The translations under genes and the position numbers were made by a program. Source: Desulfobulbus sp. (GTDB lineage Bacteria; Desulfobacterota; Desulfobulbia; Desulfobulbales; Desulfobulbaceae). From it: 64,000 nt of DNA. The notes beneath the pieces are model-generated. The model searched no databases and had not been told where the DNA came from. It worked only from the letters and a program-made list of their open reading frames with translations. Below, one piece after another: positions 18,098 to 26,408 of this stretch (positions are counted from its first letter, which is position 1; each line of letters begins with the position of its first letter). The stretch spans positions 62,001 to 126,000 of the forward strand of contig JAITGO010000010.1 in assembly GCA_031280615.1 (NCBI GenBank), read 5' to 3'.

Positions 18098-19012
18098 TCA
18101 GCGTATCGTTTGCCTGAAATCCACGATCCTCGCGGGGTTCATGGCCGGCGAACGGATGATGTTGTCCCAGACCGCCCGCACCGCCCGCCGGGCCCGATCG
18201 GCTTGGTCGAATTCGAGCACGGTTTGGCCCTGGACCATGGCCCGGACAAAGGCCGGATCGAAGGGGATACGGCCGGCCAGGGCGACGTTGCGCGACCGGG
18301 CAAGGTCCTCGACGGCCCCGGTCATCTCCGGGTTGAGATCGAACTTGTTGACGCAGACCAGGCCGGGCACGCGGAAATGGGCGGCAAGGTCGAGCACCCG
18401 GCCAAGGTCGTGCAGGCCGGAAACCGTGGGCTCGACGACGATCGCCAGGGCCGTGGCCCCGCCGACCGCGGCAATCACCGGGCAACCGATGCCCGGCGGC
18501 CCGTCGGTGATAAGCAGCTTCAGGCCGCGGTCCTCGGCCACTTGCCGGGCCTCCCGGCGCACCAGGCTGACCAGTTTGCCCGAGTTCTCCTCGGCAACAC
18601 CCAGGCGGGCGTGGACCATGGGGCCGAAGCGGGTCTCCGAGACATACCATTGGCCGCAGCGTTGGGGCGCAAAGGCGATGGCCCGCTCCGGACAGAAATG
18701 GACGCAGACCCCGCAGCCTTCGCACCGGATGGGATCGACCGCGAACCGTTCGCTGATGGCGGCGAATCGACAGTGGGCGCGGCAGATGCCGCATCCGGTG
18801 CAAAGATCGGGATCGACCAGGGCCTTGCCGCCTCCCATGAAGTCGGTTTGTTGCCGGATTGCCGGCTGGGTCAGCAGGTGCAGGTCGGCGGCATCGACAT
18901 CGGCGTCGCACAAGGCCAGGCCGCCGTTTTGGGCCGCCAGGGCGGCAAAGGCCGCGGTCAGGCTGGTCTTGCCGGTGCCGCCCTTACCGCTGACGATTAC
19001 GAGTTCGCGCAT
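18098..19012 (-). CDS. MinD-superfamily P-loop ATPase with 2x[4Fe-4S] ferredoxin insert (second copy)
   Basis: 304 residues. Deviant Walker A VSGKGGTGKTSL at residues 7-18, then two ferredoxin motifs CTGCGICRAHC (71-81) and CEGCGVCVHFC (97-107), and the switch ITDGPPGIGCPVI. Such ATPases occur in pairs in ORP-type operons and resemble Mrp/NBP35 Fe-S carriers. They are thought to move or insert metal-sulfur clusters using ATP. The ATG at 19012 overlaps the end of the first copy by 16 bp, so the two are co-translated and may form a heterodimer. Confidence 0.92.
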   Translation of the reverse strand: MRELVIVSGKGGTGKTSLTAAFAALAAQNGGLALCDADVDAADLHLLTQPAIRQQTDFMGGGKALVDPDLCTGCGICRAHCRFAAISERFAVDPIRCEGCGVCVHFCPERAIAFAPQRCGQWYVSETRFGPMVHARLGVAEENSGKLVSLVRREARQVAEDRGLKLLITDGPPGIGCPVIAAVGGATALAIVVEPTVSGLHDLGRVLDLAAHFRVPGLVCVNKFDLNPEMTGAVEDLARSRNVALAGRIPFDPAFVRAMVQGQTVLEFDQADRARRAVRAVWDNIIRSPAMNPARIVDFRQTIR

Positions 19013-19863
19013 GGCACTGCCCCGCCTTGGCGAACAAGGGTTTCGATGGCGCGATACAGTGCCTGGAATTGGCCGCGCCAGCAGGGATCGGCATCCACCA
19101 GCAACTGCCCGCGCGAGTAGGCCTCGGCGATCGCCCGGTCGAAGGGAATGCGCATCAGCAGGGGCAGGCCCTGTTGCTCGGCGTAGGCGAACACCGCGTC
19201 GTCGCCCAGGTCGGCCCGGTTGACCGCCAGGCCGGCGGGGATGCCGAGCAGCCTGACCGCCTCGACCGCCAATCGCAGGTCGTGCAGGCCAAAGGGCGTG
19301 GGTTCGGTGACCAGGAGGACGAAATCGGCACCGTGCATGGCGGCGATGACCGGGCAGGAGGTCCCCGGCGGCGCGTCGACGACGGTGATGCGCCGTGGAT
19401 CGGCCGCGGCCCGTACTTGCTTGATCAGCGGCGGCGCCATGGCCTCGCCCACCCGCAGGCGGCCGCCGACATAGTCCGGTCCCGCGCAGGTGCCGAAATC
19501 GATGGCGCCCAGCTCGCGGTCGACCTCGGCGATGGCCTGCTCCGGACAAACCAGGGTGCAGCCGCCGCAGCCGTGGCAAAGATCGGCGAATACCAACACC
19601 TGCCTGCCGGCCACGGCAATCGCGTTGAACCGACAGATCTCGGCACACTTGCGGCACAGGGTACACCGGTCCGCGTCCACCAGGGGCACGGGGGTGCCGA
19701 CCTTGCGGCTATGGCTGATCTCCGGGCGGAGAAAGAGATGGGCGTTGGGTTCCTCGACGTCGCAGTCGAGCAGCTGCGCCTTTCGGCCCAGTGCCGCCGC
19801 CAGGTTGACGGCAAGGGTGGTCTTGCCGGTGCCGCCCTTGCCGCTGGCCACGCTGACGATCAC
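18997..19863 (-). CDS. MinD-superfamily P-loop ATPase with 2x[4Fe-4S] ferredoxin insert (first copy)
   Basis: 288 residues. Walker A VASGKGGTGKTTLAVN near the N-terminus, then CTLCRKCAEIC and CHGCGGCTLVC (two 4Fe-4S sites), and VVDAPPGTSCPVIAAMHG. The start is a GTG whose last two bases are shared with the stop of the preceding receiver gene (GTGA). With the second copy it would make a paired Fe-S ATPase, as in the ORP complex of Desulfovibrio. The TSCPV and GCPVI Cys residues after the switch region are shared by both copies. Confidence 0.92.
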   Translation of the reverse strand: MIVSVASGKGGTGKTTLAVNLAAALGRKAQLLDCDVEEPNAHLFLRPEISHSRKVGTPVPLVDADRCTLCRKCAEICRFNAIAVAGRQVLVFADLCHGCGGCTLVCPEQAIAEVDRELGAIDFGTCAGPDYVGGRLRVGEAMAPPLIKQVRAAADPRRITVVDAPPGTSCPVIAAMHGADFVLLVTEPTPFGLHDLRLAVEAVRLLGIPAGLAVNRADLGDDAVFAYAEQQGLPLLMRIPFDRAIAEAYSRGQLLVDADPCWRGQFQALYRAIETLVRQGGAVPCANS

Positions 19864-20270
19864 GGCCGTACAACCCGGGAGGTGTGGGCAATCAGCCCGT
19901 TGATCCTGGCCAGGATCAGGAGCAGGGCCCTGATGTCGGCTTCGGAGGGATTGAGCGGCAGCTGCGCCAGCACGCCCAGCCCCTCGGTGGCCTCGTGGAA
20001 GTCCTCGGGGGACATGGTGCCGGCGATGGCGGTGTTGGCCAGGGGGTTGACCCGCATCAGTTGGCGGACAAAGTCGATGCCGCTCATGCCGTCGAGCTGT
20101 TCGTCGACAATGGCCAGGTCAAGGCGCTGATGGCGCAGTTGTTCCCACCCCGGTTCCGCGTCTTTCTGGCCGGTGACCACCAGAACCAGCTCGATCCCCG
20201 ACTCCAGCCACAAACGGGCGCTCAGGGCCGAACAACGGGCAAAATCCTTGGCAACGCATGCGATGATCAA
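19860..20270 (-). CDS. Degenerate receiver-domain protein
   Basis: 136 residues with a response-regulator-like alternation of strands and helices. The phosphoacceptor-like segment LDLAIVDEQLDGMSGIDFV is recognisable. The N-terminal acidic pair is missing (MIIACVAKDFARC) and the conserved Lys region reads LAQLPLNPSEAD. It has no output domain. Phosphorylation is therefore doubtful and the protein may act as a docking or localisation factor for the downstream MinD-type ATPases, much as receiver-like domains do in other ParA/MinD systems. It overlaps the first ATPase gene by 4 nt. Confidence 0.7.
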   Translation of the reverse strand: MIIACVAKDFARCSALSARLWLESGIELVLVVTGQKDAEPGWEQLRHQRLDLAIVDEQLDGMSGIDFVRQLMRVNPLANTAIAGTMSPEDFHEATEGLGVLAQLPLNPSEADIRALLLILARINGLIAHTSRVVRP

Positions 20271-20338
20271 AGCAACCTCTCAAAAAAAATGTGCGCCTGC
20301 CGGCCTATGCGGCAGGCGGTAGTGATGGTGGAGACGTA

Positions 20339-20554
20339 TCAGCGCCTGCCGTGCCGCTGTCCGTTGCCGCCGTGCCCGCTGTGGCCCGCGCACCGGCGGT
20401 GGCAATGCATCGTGCCCCGGCCCTTGCCCTGGCTGGCGGTTTGGGCGGATTCTCCGGCCGTCCGCTCCTGGTCGGCCGTGCTGTGGCCGCATCGGCCCGG
20501 TCGCGAGCCGTGCGGGCCGTGGCCCATGGGGCCTTGTCCGTTCATTTCTGGCAT
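20339..20554 (-). CDS. Small DUF5320-like Gly/His/Cys-rich protein
   Basis: 71 residues starting MPEMNGQGPMGHGPHGSRPG, the GxGPMGxGP pattern of DUF5320 proteins that often accompany NifX/MinD clusters. The remainder has Cys and His clusters (MHCHRRCAGHSGHGG), suggesting metal binding. GGGAGG 6 nt upstream fixes the ATG at 20554. It starts 19 nt after the first operon gene. Confidence 0.72.
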   Translation of the reverse strand: MPEMNGQGPMGHGPHGSRPGRCGHSTADQERTAGESAQTASQGKGRGTMHCHRRCAGHSGHGGNGQRHGRR

Positions 20555-20573
20555 GGGGTACCTCCCGTATCGG

Positions 20574-21098
20574 TTATGCGCGGGGCCGGTGGGCCGGATG
20601 CCCGCCGGATTCGTCCTTGGCCGCCTGGGTTTCGCGGCCGGCTCCGTTTGCGCTCCGGCATCGTGCGCCGCTCTCCGTGGCAACGGGGCGTTCGCAGGGA
20701 CCGGACGGGCCGTGGCCGTGCCGCTTGCCCTGGCGGCAGCAGTGGCCGCAGCCGGGCATGCAGAATTCGCCCTCGAAGGGACGGCCGTGCAGGTAGTGCG
20801 CCAGCACCCGGTCGACCCTGCCGGTGACGAACGGGATGAGCCTGATTCCGGCGGCTTCGAGCATGGTGGCCGGCTCCTCGGAAACCGCCCCGCAGATGAT
20901 GACTTCCACCTCCAGGGCGCGCAGCAGTCGGAGCAATTCCAAGGGCCGCTGCGGATCGAAGCTCCGGTGGACCACGGTGCCCAGCCTGTGGCCGTCGATT
21001 TCGGCGATCAGTAGGGTTTGGGCCGCGTCGAACACCGGCGAGACCCGATGCTCCCAAACGGTTACGGCGATTTTTCGCTTTCTGTCCCGCGCTTCCAT
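20574..21098 (-). CDS. NifX/NifB-family protein with Cys/His-rich tail, first gene of the ORP-type operon
   Basis: 174 residues. KIAVTVWEHRVSPVFDAAQTLL and VIICGAVSEEPATMLEAAGI match the dinitrogenase-cofactor fold (pfam02579). The C-terminal third is a tail rich in Cys and His (FCMPGCGHCCRQGKRHGHG) that probably binds metal. Candidate starts are ATG 21113 or ATG 21098. The sigma54 promoter just upstream would start transcription at about 21098, so the mRNA may be nearly leaderless. No good ribosome site is visible for either ATG. Confidence 0.8.
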   Translation of the reverse strand: MEARDRKRKIAVTVWEHRVSPVFDAAQTLLIAEIDGHRLGTVVHRSFDPQRPLELLRLLRALEVEVIICGAVSEEPATMLEAAGIRLIPFVTGRVDRVLAHYLHGRPFEGEFCMPGCGHCCRQGKRHGHGPSGPCERPVATESGARCRSANGAGRETQAAKDESGGHPAHRPRA

Positions 21099-21108
21099 GC
21101 CAGGGAAA

Positions 21109-21124
21109 AGCATACGGCGTGCCA
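21109..21124 (-). promoter_or_regulatory. Sigma54 (-24/-12) promoter of the ORP-type operon
   Basis: On the minus strand TGGCACGCCGTATGCT matches TGGCACG-N4-TTGCW except for one T. GG and GC have exact 12-nt spacing. ORP operons in Desulfovibrio are known to depend on sigma54, which supports the call. The predicted +1 falls on or near the ATG of the first gene, an awkward point that needs mapping. Confidence 0.6.
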
Positions 21125-21269
21125 ACAAGGCAAAAGACGTGCGCCAGCCGTGGCTTGGCCGGCTGCGGTCGCGGACATGGATCGGATTTCTCCGCTCTTA
21201 CGGGATGGGCACGGGAGTCGAAAAAACAGGAACGGCTGTCAATGGAACAGGGAGAGGAAAGGAGAGAGG

Positions 21270-21295
21270 GTTGCGTTTTGGCAACTGTGTGCAAC
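21270..21295 (-). promoter_or_regulatory. Candidate enhancer site for the ORP-type operon
   Basis: GTTGC-N6-GCAAC followed after 5 nt by a second GCAAC, a palindrome plus half-site. It lies about 150 bp upstream of the sigma54 promoter on the minus strand, a normal distance for a bacterial enhancer. No activator gene is adjacent. Assignment is by position and symmetry only. Confidence 0.3.
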
Positions 21296-21336
21296 TCTGC
21301 GGGGTGCGATTATGCGACCCTGTCGCGGCTACGCGG

Positions 21337-24096
21337 TCAGCTCGGATCGCTGGTTTTCAATTCCTCGAGCATGGCGCAGAGGTGCCAGGAGCCGCTGCCG
21401 GTCAGGCTGAACAGATCGGGCTCGTCGTTCCGGGCGCGGAGCAGCCCGCACTGACGCCAGTGGGTCGCTTTTTCGGCCAGACCGGCGGCCCGGAGCAGAT
21501 GGCCGGGGACCGAGCCGGTCATCAGGTGGGCGGCAACGGCTGCCCGATGGCGGTCGGTGCCGGGGGCGGCGACGCTGCCCTGGAACAGGGGATGGGGGCG
21601 GGTGGGGTCGAGAAAGGTTCTGGTCAGGGGCGGGCAGCGGTAGTGGAGGTCGGCAAACACCCCGTCGGCGGTGGCGCCCAGGGCGAGCAAATCCTCGCCC
21701 CGCCTGGCATGGGTGTAGTACAGGTTGCGGTCCTCGGGCCGGGCATAATGGCAGAAGTGGTTCTTGCGGTAGCCCGCCCGCTCCAGTTCGAGGTCCGCGG
21801 CGAGAAATAGGCTGTAGTCCCGCGCCATATCGGCTTGATCGGCTTGATCGCGATACCGGCGGACAAAGCCGCGATTGCGCAGGGAGCGGTTGAACCGGTA
21901 CAGGGACAGGCCGTGCACCCCCAGATCGACCAGCCGGGCAATGCCGGCGAAAAAGCCCGCGGCCGTCTGGCCCGGCAGTCCGTACAGCAGGTCGACGGTG
22001 GTGATAAAGCCCAGCGCCAGGCAGTCCTCAAGCCGCTGGAGCACGATTGTGGCCGGCTCGCTCCGGCCGATGTCGCGGCGTAGCGGCTCTTCCAGGGTCT
22101 GCACTCCGAGGTGGAGCCGGCTAAATCCCAGGTTGCGGAGCCGTTCGAGATGCGGCCGGCTCAGCAGCCGGGCGGTGGCTTCCACCGCCCATTCCGTGGA
22201 CTGCCGGATGCCAAAGCGGGAACGCAGGGCGGCGACGAGCGAGGAGAACAGCTCGGGGGCAAGCACATTGGGCGAGCCGCCGCCGAAATGGACGGTGGTC
22301 ACCGGACAGGCCGCCAGGGCGGTCTGCTCCGACCACTGCCGCAGGTCGAGCAGCAGCCGGTCGACATAGTCGGCATGCAGGCGGTGACCGGTCTTGATGG
22401 GCAGGGTGTAGCAGTCGCAAAAGCCGCAGCGGCCGGCGCAGAACGGGATGTGAAGGTACAGGGAAAGCGGGCGAGCGGGACTTTGGTTCACGAGCAGACG
22501 CAACCGTCGCCAGGTCTCGTCGCCGTCGTAGCGAAAACCTTCCGTTTGCCAGAGCGGCGCAGGCAGCCCCCGGTCCTCCAGGCGATAGTGGCGGCGCGAC
22601 GCCTCCCAGGCCCGAAGCGCTTTCTGTCCGGTTATCGGTGCCAGGCTGCGGGTCGTCTCCGCCATGGTTGCGGCAAGGGTTTCGTCAAGGGGGGACGCGG
22701 CGGCTGAGGCCGGGAAAGAAGCGGGCAGGGAATGCGCCTCCTGGCGCAGCATCTCCAGGGCCGCCTCCTTGAGCAGCCCGTGGCCGATGGCACGGTGCAG
22801 TTGGCAGCGGAAGGCGGCCGCGCTCTCTTCGGTGGGCGGCGAAACCGCGTCCTCGGCCGGGCAGGTTTCGGGGCAGGAGCGGGTGCAATGCCAGGCGGCG
22901 AAACACGGTTCGCAGGCCGCGCCGATCGTCATCGCTTGTGCGCGCAGCCGGTCGATTTGGGCCTGGTCGAGCAGAAAGCGGCCGGAGCGCGGATCGAATC
23001 CGCCGACGATTTGCGCGGCATGGCGGGAATCGTCGCCGTCGATCACCAGAAAACAATTGGTCGCCTTGCCGTCCGGGGTCAGGTGCAGGGATTGGCGCAG
23101 GACATTGCAGTGCGGTCCGTGCTGCTCGTCCGGCCGGAATCCGGCAAAATGGAGGACGATCCGGTGCCGCAGCGCTTCCTGTCTGGCGTGCAGGAAATGT
23201 TCGGCCCACAGTCCGGGATCGGGCGCGGGCTGCCGGTTCGATCCCGTGGCCGGACTCCGGCCGTAAACCGGTTCGAAGGTCACCGCGTCCGCGCCGAGTT
23301 CGGTGACCAGATAGCGCAGGATTTCGGCCTGGCGGTTGGCGGTTGCCGGCGTGATGGTCGCCCGAATCTCCAGTCGGGCCCCGGCCTGTTTCACCAGAGC
23401 CGCAGTCCGGCGCACCTGCACCGAGGTGGGGCCGCCGTCCGCGGTCGGGCGCTGTCGGTCCTGAATGTCGGGGGGACCGTCGCAGGACAGGCCGACCCGG
23501 CAAAAGAGCGTGGCCAGATGCCGGGCCCTGTCGGCCGGCAGCACGCCGTTGGTGGCGATATAGCCCTGCCAGGGCACGGCGTGTTGGGCGGCGATCTCCC
23601 GGCTGATTCGCACCAGGAGCAGGAGCAGATCCCAGTGGACCGTGGGTTCGCCGCCGCCATGGCAACCAAGCTGGAACGGCCGGTTTTTTTCGGCGCAATG
23701 GCGGCCGACCAGGTGGGCTGCCGCCGCAAAGATTGCCGGATCCAGGCGGCGGCCTGACCAATCGGCCGCGGTTTTGTGTCGGGCCGGCGCGGCAAAGCAG
23801 TAGCCGCAGCCCAGGTTGCACCGGTTGCCGAGATACACGGTCAGGCATTCGGGCCGGTAGGGCGCTTCGCGCCATTGCTCCCTGGCTGCGGCGGCCCGGC
23901 GGGCATGGCCGGCCAGCCAGGAGATGGGCTCCTGGAGCGACGGTTCCTGTTGCAGGCGCATATCGCCGTTCCACGCCGCTTGCAGCTGCTCGGCCTGGAT
24001 TTGGTTGACCGTGGCCAGGGTGCCGGGGGTGTAGAGGAGGACCGATTCGCCGGGGCCTGCCAGCCGATAGATGGGGAGTTGGGGATGGATGCGCAT
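21337..24096 (-). CDS. Double radical-SAM protein: SPASM-type plus HemN/HemW-like
   Basis: 919 residues with two complete radical-SAM domains. The first has the cluster motif CNLGCGYC (Cys93, 97, 100), the SAM-loop GCHGGGEPT, and a SPASM-like Cys set near 395-412 (CEPCFAAWHCTRSCPETC). The second begins about residue 545 with LYLHIPFCAGRCGFCDC (Cys553, 557, 560), followed by HFGGGSPN and DLLYGLPGQT, as in the coproporphyrinogen-dehydrogenase/HemW branch. The N-terminal 80 residues (LLYTPGTLATVNQIQAEQL) look like the short leader-recognising domain of peptide maturases. It is the last gene of the maturation operon, starting 9 nt after the previous one. A fusion of peptide-modifying and HemN-like domains is unusual; the chemistry is unknown. 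Confidence 0.88.
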   Translation of the reverse strand: MRIHPQLPIYRLAGPGESVLLYTPGTLATVNQIQAEQLQAAWNGDMRLQQEPSLQEPISWLAGHARRAAAAREQWREAPYRPECLTVYLGNRCNLGCGYCFAAPARHKTAADWSGRRLDPAIFAAAAHLVGRHCAEKNRPFQLGCHGGGEPTVHWDLLLLLVRISREIAAQHAVPWQGYIATNGVLPADRARHLATLFCRVGLSCDGPPDIQDRQRPTADGGPTSVQVRRTAALVKQAGARLEIRATITPATANRQAEILRYLVTELGADAVTFEPVYGRSPATGSNRQPAPDPGLWAEHFLHARQEALRHRIVLHFAGFRPDEQHGPHCNVLRQSLHLTPDGKATNCFLVIDGDDSRHAAQIVGGFDPRSGRFLLDQAQIDRLRAQAMTIGAACEPCFAAWHCTRSCPETCPAEDAVSPPTEESAAAFRCQLHRAIGHGLLKEAALEMLRQEAHSLPASFPASAAASPLDETLAATMAETTRSLAPITGQKALRAWEASRRHYRLEDRGLPAPLWQTEGFRYDGDETWRRLRLLVNQSPARPLSLYLHIPFCAGRCGFCDCYTLPIKTGHRLHADYVDRLLLDLRQWSEQTALAACPVTTVHFGGGSPNVLAPELFSSLVAALRSRFGIRQSTEWAVEATARLLSRPHLERLRNLGFSRLHLGVQTLEEPLRRDIGRSEPATIVLQRLEDCLALGFITTVDLLYGLPGQTAAGFFAGIARLVDLGVHGLSLYRFNRSLRNRGFVRRYRDQADQADMARDYSLFLAADLELERAGYRKNHFCHYARPEDRNLYYTHARRGEDLLALGATADGVFADLHYRCPPLTRTFLDPTRPHPLFQGSVAAPGTDRHRAAVAAHLMTGSVPGHLLRAAGLAEKATHWRQCGLLRARNDEPDLFSLTGSGSWHLCAMLEELKTSDPS

Positions 24097-24105
24097 GGCG
24101 TCCGC

Positions 24106-26124
24106 TCAGGCCCGGCCCTGCTGCCGTTCGCCCGGCACATGGCGATTGAGGCGGGCCGTTGCCTGGCGGTAATAGTCGCGGCAGATCGGGCAGACATGGC
24201 ATTGCTTGTCGCAGTGCAAGGTGGTGCGGTAGTACGATTCGCCGATCTTGAGCGGGGTGGCGACCGAGGCCGGGCCGCCGCCGATGACGTCCGGCGTCAG
24301 GGGACGGCGGTTGACATAGGCATCGAGCACCTCCAGGTACTGCTCGGGCCGTTGCAGGGTGGCCCGGCCGGCAAGCTTGAACTCGTCGGCCAGATCGTCG
24401 AAGAGGTGCAGGTGCTGCGGCAGCACCCAGGAGCTGGTCAACCGCATCCAGGGCTGTTCGGCGACAAGCTTTCCGCAGAGGGACAGCGGTGTCTCTGCGG
24501 CATAGCCCATCTCGAAGAAGTGCTGGGTGCGCATCAGGCAATCGGGCAGGCAGCCTTCGTTGACCATCAGCCGGAGGGTGCCGGCAAAGGCCCGGCGTAG
24601 CGCCCGGAGCGCCGCGTAATGCCGCATGATCCGGCTGGCCGGAACAAGCGCGTCGCACAGACCGCGCAGTTGGTTCGCCTGATGGGGCTGGGCGACATCC
24701 ATCAGGACCGAGGCGGTCAGCGCCAGGTCCGGCAGGTGTTCCTTAAGGATCCGGGCCAGGGTGCAGTCGGCGACGGTGACGCCGTTTAAACGGGTGAACG
24801 AGCGCAGGCGCTCTAGCGCCTCGATCAGCTGCGGCGCCATCTGCGCCACCGGCTGCGGCAGCACCACCGGGTTGAGCAGCACCGCCACCGGCATCGGGGT
24901 GTGGCGCAGGAAGTCCTCGAGATGCTCGCTTCCCTGCTCCGGCCGGCCGGAGGCCAGCAGGTTGCGGGGCAGCGGCAGATAGACCTCCCGGATCGCCGAG
25001 CCGAAGCGCCGGTGCACCTCTTGCCAGAACGAAAGCGGCTGGTCGATATAGGGGATGGCCCATTGCTTGCCGCCGGTGGCCGAAGCGGCGCGGAGCCGGG
25101 GAGCTGCGGCTTGTCCGGCCCGTTGGCTTGGCAGCTGGTCGGCTGCGGCCTCTCTGTTGTCCGGTTCGGCGCATCCTCGCGGGAAAGAGGGACGCAGCCG
25201 TTGCATGGCCGCGGCCAGGCAGCCGCCGTTGCAGCGTTGCTGCCGGCGCAGTTGGCAGTGGCTGCATTCGCCGTAGATGCCGGCGGTCCGGTAGATCGCC
25301 AATTGCTCGCTGCAACGCGCCTGCACGGTTTCGGCGGTGTCGCCGGGGCGGTGCACGGTGTGACAGACATGGGCCAGGGGATAGCAGGGGATCAACCGGC
25401 CGTCGGGGAGGAAATCCGGCAGCGGGTTGCAGCGGCTGCCCGGCGGATCGCCCAAGGTGGTCAGCAGTTCGAGATCGTCCTCGGTGAACATGCAGGGCAC
25501 GAAGCCGCAATCGAAGACGAGCCGGATTCCCCGGCGCGCGGCATCGCGGGCAAAGGCGCCGATCCGGTGGCCGACGGTCCGGTAATGGCGCGGATGGAGG
25601 AAGCGGTTTTCCGCGCCGACGCAAGGGTGGGCCAGGCCGAGCCTGATCGTCCGGTTCAGCTGGAAGCGATCGACCAGCGGCAGCAGCGGCGCGGGCGAAA
25701 GGCCGGGATGATGGATGTTGCAGCCCAGGATCACCGCCCCGGCAAAACGCTCCACGACCTGGCGCACCCGGCGGTCGCGGATATCCGGCTGGCAGGCTGC
25801 GGGATCGATGTTCAGCAGGATGGCCAGGCGCTCCCCGGGAAAGCGCTTGAGCCGGTCCATGGCCCGGCCCGGCATGCGGCCGTTGGAAAACAGCAGGAGG
25901 TCGAGCCCCCTGGCCTCGATCGCATCGAGTAAAAGGCCGAACTGCGGGTGGATGGTCGGCTCGCCCCCGAGCATCCGCACCTGGCGGATGCCCGAACGCT
26001 CGAGATGGTCAAGGGCTTGGGCGAAGACCTCCGGCTGCATGTGGCCGCTGTCCCGGTCCAGGGAGCGGGCGAAACAGTAGCCGCAAGCCTGGTTGCACAG
26101 CAGGGTGACGGACAGATTGCTCAC
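24106..26124 (-). CDS. Radical-SAM protein with large C-terminal TIM-barrel-like domain
   Basis: 672 residues starting at GTG 26124. The radical-SAM motif is almost at the N-terminus: VTLLCNQACGYC (Cys10, 14, 17), then RMLGGEPTIHPQF. A Cys-rich stretch CSHCQLRRQQRCNGGC follows near residue 310. The second half is a different domain; VTVADCTLARILKEHLP, ALTASVLMDVAQPHQ and LMVNEGCLPDCLMRTQHF are weakly reminiscent of U32-peptidase-like barrels. It ends with another Cys cluster, HCDKQCHVCPICRDYY. GTGA overlap couples it to the PqqD-like gene upstream. The open frame continues far upstream of 26124, but that part is out-of-frame shadow of two other genes. Confidence 0.85.
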   Translation of the reverse strand: MSNLSVTLLCNQACGYCFARSLDRDSGHMQPEVFAQALDHLERSGIRQVRMLGGEPTIHPQFGLLLDAIEARGLDLLLFSNGRMPGRAMDRLKRFPGERLAILLNIDPAACQPDIRDRRVRQVVERFAGAVILGCNIHHPGLSPAPLLPLVDRFQLNRTIRLGLAHPCVGAENRFLHPRHYRTVGHRIGAFARDAARRGIRLVFDCGFVPCMFTEDDLELLTTLGDPPGSRCNPLPDFLPDGRLIPCYPLAHVCHTVHRPGDTAETVQARCSEQLAIYRTAGIYGECSHCQLRRQQRCNGGCLAAAMQRLRPSFPRGCAEPDNREAAADQLPSQRAGQAAAPRLRAASATGGKQWAIPYIDQPLSFWQEVHRRFGSAIREVYLPLPRNLLASGRPEQGSEHLEDFLRHTPMPVAVLLNPVVLPQPVAQMAPQLIEALERLRSFTRLNGVTVADCTLARILKEHLPDLALTASVLMDVAQPHQANQLRGLCDALVPASRIMRHYAALRALRRAFAGTLRLMVNEGCLPDCLMRTQHFFEMGYAAETPLSLCGKLVAEQPWMRLTSSWVLPQHLHLFDDLADEFKLAGRATLQRPEQYLEVLDAYVNRRPLTPDVIGGGPASVATPLKIGESYYRTTLHCDKQCHVCPICRDYYRQATARLNRHVPGERQQGRA

Positions 26125-26408
26125 GGCGCCGCCCCCGGTTCCAGCCACCCTTCCGTCCTCCACCTGTCCAGGCAGACGGCGATGAGCCGGTCGGCCTCGT
26201 CTTCGCCGATCCCGGCAATGACCGCCAGCATGGAGCGCATGGTTGTTGCCGGCCATCGCCGAATCAGCAGATCCCACACCGCGGCCTCGGGATAGGCAAG
26301 ATGGAGTTGCCGGTTCCGTTGGGGATCGAGCAGTACGATTCCTTGCCGCTCCACCAGCTGGAAGATGCGGGCCGCGCATTGCAGTCCGTGGCCGCCGACG
26401 GTCTTCAT
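26121..26408 (-). CDS. PqqD-like peptide-recognition (RRE) protein
   Basis: 95 residues. The pattern GIVLLDPQRNRQLHLAYPEAAVWDLLIRR followed by a helix with GEDEADRLIAVCLDRWRTEGWLEPG (quoted in parts) matches PqqD: two to three strands, then a winged-helix-like bundle. PqqD proteins bind leader peptides and deliver them to radical-SAM enzymes. The ATG overlaps the stop of the upstream radical-SAM gene (ATGA) and the stop overlaps the GTG of the next (GTGA). GGAGG lies 5 nt before the start. Its partner is probably the radical-SAM protein encoded downstream. Confidence 0.82.
   Translation of the reverse strand: MKTVGGHGLQCAARIFQLVERQGIVLLDPQRNRQLHLAYPEAAVWDLLIRRWPATTMRSMLAVIAGIGEDEADRLIAVCLDRWRTEGWLEPGAAP

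Noticed and set aside
22685..24658. 657-codon frame over the radical-SAM genes
   Set aside because: Wrong frame of the double radical-SAM gene; Pro/Arg-rich without the Cx3Cx2C motif.
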